From Allokutzneria sp. A3M-2-11 16 (GTDB lineage Bacteria > Actinomycetota > Actinomycetes > Mycobacteriales > Pseudonocardiaceae): a stretch of DNA of 64,000 nt. Position numbers and translations under genes: made by a program. The notes under the pieces are model-generated. The model was not told the origin of the DNA, did not search any database, and was given only the letters and a program-made list of their open reading frames with translations. The stretch is taken from assembly GCF_024213555.1 (NCBI RefSeq), contig NZ_JANAVO010000001.1, positions 868,001 to 932,000 of the forward strand. The letters run 5' to 3'. Positions 36,900 through 45,884 of the stretch are shown here, piece by piece (position 1 is the first letter of the stretch; every line of letters starts with the position of its first letter).

Positions 36900-36976
36900 T
36901 GGTAGCGGGGACAGGATTTGAACCTGCGACCTCTGGATTATGAGCCCAGCGAGCTACCGAACTGCTCCACCCCGCG
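36900..36976 (-). tRNA. Initiator tRNA-fMet (CAU), copy 1
   Basis: 77 nt on the minus strand including encoded CCA. The 5' end is CGCGGGG and the acceptor 3' half is CCCCGCT-A, so pair 1:72 is a C/U mismatch, the initiator hallmark. The anticodon loop CTCATAA carries CAU; the anticodon stem is CTGGG/TCCAG, so the third conserved G-C pair is here G31:U39. The T-arm reads GCAGGTTCAAATCCTGT. Identical to the copy at 37546. Confidence 0.93.
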
Positions 36977-37061
36977 TCGTTGTCTAAACCTTAGCCCACC
37001 CGAGTCCCGCTATGCAAATCAGTTCCCTTTTTTCGCGGTTTCGGCTGGTTGCGTGGGTGTC

Positions 37062-37166
37062 GGCTTGACCTGGGGCCCCTTGCGCGTGCCGAGGGCCTGC
37101 CGGGCGGGCACGGGATGAAACCCGGCCCCCGCGATGAGCGTATGGCACGCGCACCCCAGGTAAGCC
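37062..37166. repeat. Imperfect inverted repeat, element A
   Basis: GGCTTGACCTGGGG (37062-37075) and GCGCGTGCC (37082-37090) match GGCACGCGC (37144-37152) and CCCCAGGTAAGCC (37154-37166), giving a nested long stem. It lies between the two initiator tRNA genes. Confidence 0.6.
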
Positions 37167-37195
37167 GACCTCGGCCGCCGGTCCCAGCGGGGTTG

Positions 37196-37329
37196 GTTGG
37201 GTGGTCTTCAAGTACCCCCTACCCCCGCCAATTCCATCTCTAACGACACCAAACCCTGCCCTAAGTGGGGGTTTGGTGTCGTTAGAGACCTCTGGGACGG
37301 GGGTACGCAGTACTTGAAGACCACCCAAC
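37196..37329. repeat. MITE-like fold-back, element B (20-bp terminal repeats)
   Basis: 134-bp segment. The outer arms GTTGGGTGGTCTTCAAGTAC (37196-37215 and inverted at 37310-37329) are a perfect 20-bp inverted repeat. Inside is a second perfect 20-bp inverted repeat (37237-37256 / 37269-37288, TCTCTAACGACACCAAACCC). No ORF. Arm sequences recur at 13463 and 58154/58659. Confidence 0.75.
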
Positions 37330-37504
37330 CCCAGTCAAGGCTGGAACCCGGGCCCAATGGCCGAAGGCCGAAGGCCCTTGCGTGCGCGAAGCGGACGCGC
37401 CCACCCACCATGCTCGTGAGCTGGAACACAACAACGCTGGAGAGGTGCGGAGCCCGCACCGTGGGGGCTCCGGGGGGCTCGGCCCCCCGTGGCGCAAATG
37501 CGAA

Positions 37505-37539
37505 CAATCCCCGTCCGCGCTTTCTGCGGACGGGGATTG
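37505..37539 (-). terminator. Terminator of tRNA-fMet copy 2
   Basis: CAATCCCCGTCCGC (37505-37518) pairs perfectly with GCGGACGGGGATTG (37526-37539) over a 7-nt loop, 7 nt beyond the tRNA 3' end. Confidence 0.9.
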
Positions 37540-37545
37540 CCTAAT

Positions 37546-37622
37546 TGGTAGCGGGGACAGGATTTGAACCTGCGACCTCTGGATTATGAGCCCAGCGAGC
37601 TACCGAACTGCTCCACCCCGCG
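37546..37622 (-). tRNA. Initiator tRNA-fMet (CAU), copy 2
   Basis: Same 77-nt sequence as the copy at 36900-36976, including encoded CCA, the C1/U72 mismatch and the G31:U39 pair. The two are 569 nt apart and in the same direction, each with its own terminator. They are separate transcription units judging by the terminators. Confidence 0.93.
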
Positions 37623-37638
37623 TTGTTGAGATAACCCT

Positions 37639-37683
37639 AGCCGGTGGCGTCCTCCGATTGCAAATCGGGTGACGCCACCGGCT
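37639..37683. terminator. Terminator of the UPF0182 gene
   Basis: AGCCGGTGGCGTC (37639-37651) pairs with GACGCCACCGGCT (37671-37683), with an inner CCGATT/AATCGG stem. It lies immediately beyond the minus-strand stop (37690). Confidence 0.8.
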
Positions 37684-37689
37684 GGAGCA

Positions 37690-40629
37690 CTACTTCTGGT
37701 TGAAGCGCTTGGCCGCCTCTTCCAGGTCCTTCTGGGCCTGGCCGATGGCGGCGAAGTCGCCGGTCTGGGTGGCGGCGCGGAGGCGGTTGAGGGCGGCTCC
37801 GATGTCCTGGATCGCCTTGGCCTGTTCCGCGGTGATCTGCTGGCCTCCGCCGCCGGGCGGCGGGGTGCCACCCGGGTTCTCCCCGGGCGGCGGGGTGCCG
37901 CCGGGGTTGGGCTGCGTGGTGCCGTCACCGGCGCCTCGGCCGAAGACCTCTTCCAGTGCGCCCGCGAGCGTCTCGGAGAACCCGACCTTGCCGCCGAAGC
38001 CGACCAGCACCCTGGCCAGCTGCGGGAAGGCGTTGTTGTCCTTGCGCTGGATGTAGATGGGCTCCACGTAGAGGAGCCCGCCCGCCACCGGCAGTGTCAG
38101 CAGGTTGCCGTTGACCGCGGTGGCCTGGGGGTTCTGGAACAGCGTCCGGGCCTCGGTGACCTTGGAGGCCGAGAAGAACTGGTTCTGCATCTGCCCCGGA
38201 CCCATGGTCTGGGTGGTCGTGGGCAGCTGGAGGACCGTCATCTTCCCGTAGTCGGCCGGGTCGGAGGAGGCCGACACCCATGCGGAGAGGAACTCCCGGC
38301 GGAGACCGGTGAGCGCGCTCGTGAGCTGGAAGGTCGGCTTGTCCTGGCCGGGCGCCTGGGCGATCACGTAGTACGGCGGGAGCTTGCCGCCCTGCGTGGT
38401 CTGCTGGGTGGGCGCGCCGGGCTGCTGCTGCTGGGGCTGCTGCTGGACGTTGGGCTGCTGCTCGTCGGTCGGGTCGTCCGGGACGTCCCAGAACTCGTTC
38501 TGCAAGTAGAAGGCGTCCGGCCGGTTCACGTGGTACTTGGCCAGCAGTTCGCGCTGGACCTTGAACAGGTCCTCCGGGTAGCGGAAGTGCTCGCGCAGCG
38601 ACATCGGGATGTCAGCGGAGGGCTTCACGACGCCGGGGAAGACCTTGGACCAGGTCTTGAGCACCGGGTCCTTCTCGTCGATCGCGTAGAGCGTCACCGA
38701 GCCGTCATAGGCGTCGACCGTGGCCTTGACGGAGTTGCGGATGTAGCTGAACATCTGCGCGGGCTGGCGGACCCCCTGCGAGGTCTGCGTCGCCTGGCTC
38801 AGCTGCGTCCGGTGCGCGTACGGGTAGTTCTCCAGCGTCGTGTAGCCGTCGACGATCCACTTGACCTTGCCGTCGATCACCGCCGGGTACGGGTCGCTGT
38901 CCAGCGTCAGCCACGGCGCGGTCATCTTCACCCGGGACTTCGGGTCCCGGTTGTAGAGGATCTTCGACTCGGCGCCGATGGAGCCGGAGAACAGGATGTT
39001 GCGCTCGCCGTAGGCGGCGGAGAACACCAGGCGGTTGAACAGGTTCCCGAGCGAGACACCACCGGCGCCGGTGTAGCGGTAGGCGGCGGTGTCGGTGTCG
39101 TACTCCCGGTCCTTGCCCGCGTCCTGGCCGCCGACGATGGCGTAGTCGGTGGCCAGCTCGCCGTAGTAGATCCGCGGCTGTTGGACCTTGATGTCACCCT
39201 GGCCGCTGGTGTCGCTGACCGTGTAGACGGGGTAGCCGCCCTGGCCGCTGGTGTCCTGCAGCGCGGAGTTCACGGTGTTGGCGGGCGCGGCGACGAAACC
39301 GTTGCCGTGCGTGTACACCAGGTGCCGGTTGATCCAGTTCTGCTGGTTCTCGGCGAGGTTCTTCGGGTCGATCTCGCGGACCGCGACGATGTAGTCGCGC
39401 AGCTGTCCGTTGACCTTGTAGCGGTCCACGTCGAGCTTGTCGCCGAAGCCGTAGAAGTTCTTCCGCTGCTGCTGCTGGGTGAAGGTGCGGGCGAGCACGT
39501 TCGGGTCGAGCAGCCGCACGTTGGAGATCGTGCCCTGGTTGTTGGCGTTGCTGCGGATCTCCTGCGGGGTGGACTCGGAGCGGCCCGGGTACTCGGTGAA
39601 GGTCACCTTGTCCGGGGTCAGCCCGTAGGCGTCCCTTGTGGCCCCGATCGCGCGCTCGATGGACTGCGTTTCCTTCTGGATCGCGTTGGGGCGCACGGAG
39701 AACTGCTCCAGCAGCGCGGGCCACGCAGCGCCGACGAGCAGGCTGGAGAGCACCAGCAGCACGGTGGCGATGGCGGGGATCTTCAGGTCGCGCAGGAACG
39801 CCGCGGCGAAGAAGGCCACCGCGCAGAAGATCGCGATGATGGAGAGGATGAGCTTCGCCGGGAGCACCGCGTGCAGGTCGGTGTAGGTCGCTCCGAAGAA
39901 GTTCGAGTTCCGGTTGGAGAACATCAGCTCGTAGCGGTCGAAGAAGTACGAGGCCGCGTAGAGCAGGACGAACAGACCGGCGAGCACGGCGAGCTGGATC
40001 CGCGCGGGCGCGGAGAGCTGGCCGCCGCGACCGGCCAGCCGGATGCCGCCGAAGATGTAGTGGGTGACCAGCGCGCCGACGAAGGACGCCGCGATGACCA
40101 CGAAGCCCCAGGAGATGAGCCAGGTGTAGAACGGCAGGTCGAAGGCGTAGAAGCCGATGTCGATGCCGAACTCCGGGTCGGCGATGCCGAAGCGCTCCCC
40201 GTTGAGGAACTTCTGCACGATCTCCCAGTCGGCGGAGGCCGCGACGCCCGCCGCGATGAACGCGACCACCGGGATCGCGAACCCGACGAGGCGCAGCCGC
40301 TGGATGATCGCCGAGCGGTACTTGGACACCGGGTCGTCCGGCCCGCTGACCGGGACGAAGACCGGCCGGGCGCGGTAGGCGATGGCCAGGTTCAGCATCA
40401 GCAGACCCGCGACCACCAGACCCATCGCCGCGAACAGGCCGATCTGGGTGAACAGCACGGTGTTGAACACCGAGCGGTATCCCACCTCGCCGAACCACAA
40501 CCAGTTCACATAGGTGCCGAGCAGGCGGGACGCGGCCACGACCACTGCCAGCAGCACCGCGCCGATGATGAGCAGGATCCGGCTGCGCTTGGACAGCTTC
40601 GGTATTCCGACCGGGGGCCGCATGGCCAC
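37690..40629 (-). CDS. UPF0182 family large membrane protein
   Basis: 979 aa. About seven membrane segments in the first 330 residues precede a large external domain with NWLWFGEVGYRSVF, SNFFGATYTDLHAVLP and repeated conserved blocks, ending in a Pro/Gly/Gln-rich tail. This is UPF0182, a mycobacterial-type protein (Rv3193c/Rv0064 family) of unknown biochemical function. GTG 40629 follows TAGGAG. Its neighbours (YlbL-type protease, DUF2342) repeat the mycobacterial gene order. It ends at a strong terminator. Confidence 0.92.
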   Translation of the reverse strand: MAMRPPVGIPKLSKRSRILLIIGAVLLAVVVAASRLLGTYVNWLWFGEVGYRSVFNTVLFTQIGLFAAMGLVVAGLLMLNLAIAYRARPVFVPVSGPDDPVSKYRSAIIQRLRLVGFAIPVVAFIAAGVAASADWEIVQKFLNGERFGIADPEFGIDIGFYAFDLPFYTWLISWGFVVIAASFVGALVTHYIFGGIRLAGRGGQLSAPARIQLAVLAGLFVLLYAASYFFDRYELMFSNRNSNFFGATYTDLHAVLPAKLILSIIAIFCAVAFFAAAFLRDLKIPAIATVLLVLSSLLVGAAWPALLEQFSVRPNAIQKETQSIERAIGATRDAYGLTPDKVTFTEYPGRSESTPQEIRSNANNQGTISNVRLLDPNVLARTFTQQQQRKNFYGFGDKLDVDRYKVNGQLRDYIVAVREIDPKNLAENQQNWINRHLVYTHGNGFVAAPANTVNSALQDTSGQGGYPVYTVSDTSGQGDIKVQQPRIYYGELATDYAIVGGQDAGKDREYDTDTAAYRYTGAGGVSLGNLFNRLVFSAAYGERNILFSGSIGAESKILYNRDPKSRVKMTAPWLTLDSDPYPAVIDGKVKWIVDGYTTLENYPYAHRTQLSQATQTSQGVRQPAQMFSYIRNSVKATVDAYDGSVTLYAIDEKDPVLKTWSKVFPGVVKPSADIPMSLREHFRYPEDLFKVQRELLAKYHVNRPDAFYLQNEFWDVPDDPTDEQQPNVQQQPQQQQPGAPTQQTTQGGKLPPYYVIAQAPGQDKPTFQLTSALTGLRREFLSAWVSASSDPADYGKMTVLQLPTTTQTMGPGQMQNQFFSASKVTEARTLFQNPQATAVNGNLLTLPVAGGLLYVEPIYIQRKDNNAFPQLARVLVGFGGKVGFSETLAGALEEVFGRGAGDGTTQPNPGGTPPPGENPGGTPPPGGGGQQITAEQAKAIQDIGAALNRLRAATQTGDFAAIGQAQKDLEEAAKRFNQK

Positions 40630-40784
40630 GTGGCACGCTCCTAGGAGAGGTTTCCTCAGGCGACGGGAGCACGTGAGCGCGACGGTTCGACGACGCGGAC
40701 AGGCGTCCCGATATGTCCAACTCTACGAGGCCCCTTCCGGGTTCCCGTGGCGGGCTTCACATGGGGGGATGAAAACATGCTCGT

Positions 40785-41360
40785 ATGGGATCCCCATCCG
40801 AATCCGGAAGCTCCTCCACACCCTTCTCCTCGGCACTGCCCGCGGCGGTCCGCGAGGTCGAGGACTTCGTCGCCTCCGCGGGCTGGGACCAGCCGCCGCA
40901 GCTGTTCGCCCTGGTGCCGACGGCCGAGCTGGTCGAGCGGGAGCCGGGGCTGGCCGAGCGCATCGACCCGGAGGCGATGCTGACCCCGATCGCCCAGGAC
41001 TCGCTGCCCGACGACGACCTCGGGATGACCCTGGCCAGGATCGTGTGGCCGGACGCGGTCGCGGGCTGCGTGCTGACGCAGGAGATCCTGATGCTCCCGC
41101 CGGAGGCCGAGGCCGAGCTGCCGGACGAGGAGGCTGATCCGGCCGCCGCGGAGAAGTTCATCGCCGAGCACCCGCTGCGCCGCGAGGCCCGGCTGGTCGC
41201 GGGCGTGGTGCGCGGTGCGGAGAACGGCGTCTGCCTGCTGCGGTTGAAGGGTGACGGCACCGAGGGGTCGGCCGACGAGCTGATCGAGCACCCCGATCTC
41301 GCGCCGAACCTGGTCGAGGCGCTGCACTCGACCTTCCAGCACGGCGGGGAAGCGCGGTAG
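40785..41360 (+). CDS. PPA1309-family conserved protein
   Basis: 191 aa. The sequence LPAAVREVEDFVASAGWDQPPQLFALVPTAELVEREP, then a central SLPDDDLGMTLARIVWPDAV and the end DELIEHPDLAPNLVEALHSTFQHG, is the pattern of a conserved actinobacterial family (PPA1309 type) with no known function. ATG 40785 is used; it is divergent from UPF0182 with 155 nt between them. It is convergent with the YlbL-type gene, the two stops lying 25 nt apart. Confidence 0.75.
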   Translation: MGSPSESGSSSTPFSSALPAAVREVEDFVASAGWDQPPQLFALVPTAELVEREPGLAERIDPEAMLTPIAQDSLPDDDLGMTLARIVWPDAVAGCVLTQEILMLPPEAEAELPDEEADPAAAEKFIAEHPLRREARLVAGVVRGAENGVCLLRLKGDGTEGSADELIEHPDLAPNLVEALHSTFQHGGEAR

Positions 41361-41385
41361 TCCGGAGAGCGAGCCGCCCTCCGGT

Positions 41386-42423
41386 TCAGCAGCCGGGGGT
41401 CGGCTTACCCTCCTGCATCGCCTGGAGCGCGTCCACGGCGCCCGCCAGGGTCTCCACCCGGATCAGGCGCAGCCCCTCCGGCGCGCGCTGCCGGGCTTCG
41501 ACGCAGTTCTCCGCCGGAGTCAGGAACACGGTCGCGCCCTGTTCCTTCGCCGCCCGCATCTTGAACGGGATGCCGCCGATGGCGCCGACCTTGCCGTCGA
41601 TGTCGATCTCGCCGGTGCCCGCCACCGAGGCGCCGCCGTTGAGCTTGCCCGGCGTCAGTTTGTCCACAATGGCCAGTGCGAACATCAGCCCGGCCGACGG
41701 ACCGCCGACCTCCTTGAGGCTGATCTTGATCTGGAAGTCCGGCGAGGGGCGGTCGGCCGGGGTGATGCCGAGGAAGCCGTAGGTCGGGCGGTCCGGCCCC
41801 TTCTCCGGGCGTTCGCCGAGGGTCACCTGCGACGTGGTCTCGGCGCCCTCGCTGCGCTGATAGCGAACAGCGACCTGGTCGCCGGGCTTGGTCCGCAGCA
41901 GTGCGGCGCGCACCTGCTCGGCGGTGGCGACGGGCTGGCCGTTGATCGCGACGATGCGGTCGCCCGGGTTGATCACCTTGGCCGACGGGCCGTCCGCGGT
42001 GACGGAGGTGACGACCACCTTGTCCGGGTACTTCAGGTACCGCAGCGCGGCCACCTCGGCGTTGGTCTGGGAGATCTGGAACGCCCTGGTGTTCTCGGCG
42101 TCGACCTCCTGCTTGGACTTCTCCGGCGGGAACACCTCCTCGCGCGGGACCAGGGCGAACCTGCCGCCCGCCCACAGCCCGAGTGCGCCGAAGACGGTCA
42201 CGCCGTCGGTCACGCCGACCGTGGTCATGGTGAGGTGGCCGCCGAAGTCCGAGGACTCGTGCCCGGACAGCTCGACGACGGGAACCCCGCCGACCTTGCT
42301 GAGGGTGTCGTAGGTCGGTCCGGGGCCGAGCGCCACGTACGGCACCCGCACGAAGCCTCCCGTCAGGCCGAGCGCGAGCACGAGCAGGACGCTCAGCAAC
42401 AGGGTCCAGGTACGGCGGGTCAC
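41386..42423 (-). CDS. YlbL-like PDZ-Lon (S16) membrane protease
   Basis: 345 aa. One N-terminal membrane helix (TLLLSVLLVLALGLTGG), then a PDZ domain near VTSVTADGPSAKVINPGDRIVAINGQPV, then a Lon-type catalytic domain with the nucleophile in GGPSAGLMFAL and the Lys in GKVGAIGGIPFK. This is a homologue of YlbL, a membrane protease that acts outside the cytoplasmic membrane. GTG 42423 was chosen; no strong ribosome site, leaderless start possible. It is divergent from the DUF2342 gene with 72 nt between. Confidence 0.9.
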   Translation of the reverse strand: MTRRTWTLLLSVLLVLALGLTGGFVRVPYVALGPGPTYDTLSKVGGVPVVELSGHESSDFGGHLTMTTVGVTDGVTVFGALGLWAGGRFALVPREEVFPPEKSKQEVDAENTRAFQISQTNAEVAALRYLKYPDKVVVTSVTADGPSAKVINPGDRIVAINGQPVATAEQVRAALLRTKPGDQVAVRYQRSEGAETTSQVTLGERPEKGPDRPTYGFLGITPADRPSPDFQIKISLKEVGGPSAGLMFALAIVDKLTPGKLNGGASVAGTGEIDIDGKVGAIGGIPFKMRAAKEQGATVFLTPAENCVEARQRAPEGLRLIRVETLAGAVDALQAMQEGKPTPGC

Positions 42424-42495
42424 AAGCGGACAGGGTACGGGTCGGGCCACCCCGCGACCGGGTGCGGCACCCGCGTGCCGCGTACCGTGGAACTC

Positions 42496-43875
42496 ATGAG
42501 CGATCTGCCCTTCGGGTTCAGCGGCTCCGATCCGGACAAGGACCCGGAGCGCAAGGGAAAGGACGACCAGGGGCCCCAGGAGCACAACCAGGGGTTCGGG
42601 TTCGCGCAGGGCATGCCACCGGGATTCGTCCCGCCGGGCGGCCAGAACCCCTTCGGTGCCGGCGGTTTCGACATGAACCAGCTCGGTCAGATGCTCAGCC
42701 AGCTGGGCCAGGTGCTCAGCCAGGCGAGCACGTCGAGCGGCCCCGTCAACTACGACCTCGCCAAGCAGCTGGCCATGCAGCAGCTCGGCGGCTCCGGCGG
42801 CACGAACCGGCCGACCGCGCAGCAGGAGAGCGCGGTCGCCGACGCGGTGCGGCTGGCCGAGCTGTGGCTGGACCCCGCGACGGCGCTGCCCGCGGGCGCG
42901 CGCAAGGTGGTGGCGTGGTCGGCCGGTGACTGGGTCGAGGGCACCCTGCCGAGCTGGCAGCGGCTGTGCGACCCGGTCGCGCGGCAGATGTCCGGCGCGT
43001 GGGTGGACGCGATGCCGGAGGAGGCCAAGCAGGCCGCCGGGCCGCTGCTGTCCATGGTCGGCCAGATGGGCGGCCTGGCGTTCGGCTCGCAGCTGGGCGG
43101 CAGCCTCGCGCAGCTCGGTTCCGAGGTGCTGGCCTCGACCGAGGTCGGCCTGCCGCTGGGCCCCGAGGGCGTGGCCGCGCTGCTGCCCGCGAACGTGGAG
43201 AAGTTCACCGAGGGCCTCGGCAGACCGGCCAGCGAGGTGCTGGTGTTCCTCGCCGCGCGCGAGGCGGCGCACCACCGGCTGTTCACGCACGTGCCGTGGC
43301 TGCGCCAGCGCCTGATGAGCACGGTCGAGGAGTTCGCCAAGGGCATCAAGGTCGACACGGCCGCGCTGGAGAACCTGGCCGGGCAGATCGATCCGGCCAA
43401 CCCGCAGGCGCTGGAGGAGGTCATGTCCTCCGGCATGCTCCAGCCGCAGAACACCCCGGAGCAGCAGGCCGCGCTCGCCCGCCTGGAAACCCTGCTCGCG
43501 CTGGTCGAGGGTTGGGTGGACGTGGTGGTCGCGGAGGCGGTCGGCGACCGGTTGCCCGGTGCCGAGGCGCTGCGCGAGACGTTGCGCCGCAGGCGCGCCA
43601 GCGGCGGCCCGGCGGAGCAGACCTTCGCCACCCTGGTCGGCCTCGAGCTGCGACCGAGGCGGCTGCGCGCGGCGGCCGGGCTGTGGCGGCTGATGACGGA
43701 CAAGCACGGGGTCACCGGCCGCGACTCGGTCTGGGACCACCCCGACTTCATCCCCACCTCCGCGGATCTCGACGACCCGCTGGAGTTCGCCGAGCGCTGG
43801 GGCGAGTCCTCGCTCGACCCGATCGCCGAGCTCAAGCGCACCGAGGGCGAGGCCCCCGAGGAGGGCACCAGCTGA
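42496..43875 (+). CDS. Zinc-dependent metalloprotease-like protein (DUF2342 family)
   Basis: 459 aa. The N-terminal ~110 residues are Gly/Gln-rich, then the DUF2342 domain begins near AVADAVRLAELWLDPATALP. The zincin helix is FLAAREAAHHRLFTHVPWLRQRL, the atypical HH..E arrangement of this actinobacterial family. The C-terminal ELKRTEGEAPEEGTS tail is disordered. Rv3195 in mycobacteria is the apparent homologue. The substrate is unknown. ATG 42496 follows no strong Shine-Dalgarno. Confidence 0.85.
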   Translation: MSDLPFGFSGSDPDKDPERKGKDDQGPQEHNQGFGFAQGMPPGFVPPGGQNPFGAGGFDMNQLGQMLSQLGQVLSQASTSSGPVNYDLAKQLAMQQLGGSGGTNRPTAQQESAVADAVRLAELWLDPATALPAGARKVVAWSAGDWVEGTLPSWQRLCDPVARQMSGAWVDAMPEEAKQAAGPLLSMVGQMGGLAFGSQLGGSLAQLGSEVLASTEVGLPLGPEGVAALLPANVEKFTEGLGRPASEVLVFLAAREAAHHRLFTHVPWLRQRLMSTVEEFAKGIKVDTAALENLAGQIDPANPQALEEVMSSGMLQPQNTPEQQAALARLETLLALVEGWVDVVVAEAVGDRLPGAEALRETLRRRRASGGPAEQTFATLVGLELRPRRLRAAAGLWRLMTDKHGVTGRDSVWDHPDFIPTSADLDDPLEFAERWGESSLDPIAELKRTEGEAPEEGTS

Positions 43876-43978
43876 GAGTCCCCGTTGCCCCCTCGATCGG
43901 CGGTTGACCGCACCGATCGAGGGGGACGAGGCTGTTTTCGCCGCCGCGACAACGATGTCAGCCTCGGGAGACTCCACT

Positions 43979-45256
43979 GTGGACAGACGAACGGTGCTGC
44001 GCGGGATGGCGGCGGCCCCCGTTGCGGGCGCGCTGACGGGGAGCGCCCCGAAGCGGCGCGTCCGGCTCGGCGTCAACTACGTGCCCAGCCGGAACTGGTG
44101 GTTCAGCTGGTCGGACTGGGACCGCCGCTCGCTGGCCGGGGACCTCGCCGACATCGCCGGACTCGGCATGGACCACATCCGGATCATGTGCGTCTGGCCG
44201 GACTTCCAGCCCAACACCGGGCACGTGCGCGGCGAGATGCTGGACCGGCTGGCCGAGCTGCTCGACCTGGCGGACGCGTTCCGGTTGGACGTCGAGGTCA
44301 CCGTGTTCAACGGCGCGCTGAGCGGATTCCTCTTCGTACCACCGTGGTTGCTGGACAACGGCACCGGCAGGGCCAGGAACATGTTCACCGATCCGGGCGC
44401 GCTCGCCGCCCAGCATGCGCTGCTGGAGGCCATCGCCGCGCGGATCGGCGGCCACCGCCGGTTCCTCGGCTTCGACCTGTCCAACGAGGTGAACTGGTTC
44501 GCCCAGCCGCTGGGCATGACCATCACCCCGGAACAGGGCGACGCCTGGCACACCGCGCTGTTCGCCACCTGCGAACGCGTGGCGCCCGGCCGCCTGCACG
44601 TGTCCGGGATCGACCACTACCCCTGGCTGAACAACGCCTACTTCACCCGCGAGGGCCTGGCCACCAGTGGCACCGCGACCGCGTGCCACACGTGGGCGGG
44701 CTGGACCAACGTGATCCAGCGGTACGGGCCGCTCTCCACCCCCTCCCTGCACTACTCCGAGTACTTCGTCGAACTGCTCAAGGCCTTCCACACCGACCCG
44801 CGCCGCCAGGTGTGGATCGAGGAGACCGGGGTGTCCACGAAGTGGATGGACGCGGCGCTGATCCCGGAGTGGACCGAGCGCTCCATCAGGAACATGGCGA
44901 GCTGCGGCGAGCTGTTCGGGATCACCTGGTGGTGCTCGCACGACCTCAACCCGAAGCTGTCCGGCTTCAACCCGCTGGAGTACGACCTCGGCCTGGTCGA
45001 CGCCCGCGGTGCCCGCAAGCCGATCGGCTCCGTCGTTGCCCGCCTCGCGGGCGAGTTCGACCGCCACCCGCCCCAGGTCCTGCCCCGCCCGGTCGCGCTG
45101 GTCCTGCCGGACGGCGCGATTCCGGACCTGTCCTTCCTCGTGGCCTGGGCGAAGCTGGTGGACCAGGGCCTGCGGCCGGCGATCGTCCGGCAGGGCCGCA
45201 GCACCGACGCCCGGTACCTCGCGGCCCGCCGGATCGAACGGCTGGTGCGGCTGTAG
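43979..45256 (+). CDS. Tat-exported glycoside hydrolase family 5-like protein
   Basis: 425 aa from GTG 43979, or up to 450 from upstream starts. The N-terminus holds a twin-arginine signal, VDRRTVLRGMAAAPVAGALTG. The domain then has the (beta/alpha)8 GH5/GH2 pattern: LGVNYVPSRNWWFSW, the acid/base Glu in FLGFDLSNEVNWFAQ, and the nucleophile-like Glu in QVWIEETGVSTKWM. GGGAGA 8 nt upstream favours 43979; the ATG at 43955 is the alternative. The TCCACTGTGGA motif sits at the start codon. Substrate unknown; a beta-mannan or glucan is a guess. Confidence 0.75.
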   Translation: MDRRTVLRGMAAAPVAGALTGSAPKRRVRLGVNYVPSRNWWFSWSDWDRRSLAGDLADIAGLGMDHIRIMCVWPDFQPNTGHVRGEMLDRLAELLDLADAFRLDVEVTVFNGALSGFLFVPPWLLDNGTGRARNMFTDPGALAAQHALLEAIAARIGGHRRFLGFDLSNEVNWFAQPLGMTITPEQGDAWHTALFATCERVAPGRLHVSGIDHYPWLNNAYFTREGLATSGTATACHTWAGWTNVIQRYGPLSTPSLHYSEYFVELLKAFHTDPRRQVWIEETGVSTKWMDAALIPEWTERSIRNMASCGELFGITWWCSHDLNPKLSGFNPLEYDLGLVDARGARKPIGSVVARLAGEFDRHPPQVLPRPVALVLPDGAIPDLSFLVAWAKLVDQGLRPAIVRQGRSTDARYLAARRIERLVRL

Positions 45257-45286
45257 CCCCTGGTCCCCCGCCCTCAGTCCTCCACC

Positions 45287-45817
45287 TCAGTCCTCCGCCT
45301 CGATCCCCCATCCCGCTGCGGCCGACAGCCCCTCCAGGTAGCCGACCGCGCGTTCGGTACGCGGGTAGTTGTGCACCCACTCCCAGAACCGCGGCCCGTG
45401 GCCGGGCACGAGCAGGTGGGTCAGCTCGTGCACCAGCACGTAGTCGAGCACCCAGGGCGGAACGTCCCGGAGCCGCTCGCTGATCCTGATGGTGCGGTCG
45501 CTGGGCGTGCAGGACGCCCAGCGGGTGCGCATCGGCGGCACCCACCGCACGCTCGCCGGGTGCGCCTTCCCGCCCAGGTAGCGGGCGGAGAGGCTGGCGC
45601 AGCGCAGCAGCAGCGCCTCGTCGGACTGCCGCGCTGGCGAGCGCCGCTTGGTCTCACTGCGCTGGAGCCTGGCCAGCATCTCGGCCACCCAGTGTTCTTC
45701 CTCCGACCTGCTCATCCTCGCCGGGATGAGCACGATGACCTTGTCCCCGTCTCGGTACGCGGTGACCGTGCGCCGTCGTCGCGTGCTTCGACGGACTTCA
45801 ACTTCCGCCTGTGTCAC
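45287..45817 (-). CDS. YgjP-like zinc metallopeptidase (M48 / WLM type)
   Basis: 176 aa. The zinc site is HELTHLLVPGHGPRFWEWVHNY, a HExxH-like motif with a downstream His in the SprT/YgjP manner. RWASCTPSDRTIRISERLRDVPPWVLDYVLVHEL is the conserved YgjP core. GTG 45817 was chosen, giving VTQAEVEVRRS, which is the family N-terminus. It sits divergent from the DUF5679 gene; two palindromes occupy the intergenic space. The natural substrate of this family is unknown. Confidence 0.85.
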   Translation of the reverse strand: MTQAEVEVRRSTRRRRTVTAYRDGDKVIVLIPARMSRSEEEHWVAEMLARLQRSETKRRSPARQSDEALLLRCASLSARYLGGKAHPASVRWVPPMRTRWASCTPSDRTIRISERLRDVPPWVLDYVLVHELTHLLVPGHGPRFWEWVHNYPRTERAVGYLEGLSAAAGWGIEAED

Positions 45818-45884
45818 GAGGAGAACGCTACGACGAGGCACCGACAGCGTGCTCCCCTTTGTCCACACCTTCGTCGGCGCAATC

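Larger units (their letters stand above)
36977..37545. other. Inter-tRNA segment with long fold-backs
   Basis: 569 nt with no gene. It is dominated by inverted repeats (37062-37166, 37196-37329), a C/G-rich fold-back (37446-37495: GGGGGCTCCGGGGGG / CCCCCCGT context) and the second tRNA terminator. No ORF is supportable. Confidence 0.7.

Noticed and set aside
37669-40644. Very long plus-strand ORF antisense to the UPF0182 gene
   Set aside because: High-GC third-position shadow: Leu/Val/Arg/Gly/His-rich with no motifs, while the minus strand shows clear family features.
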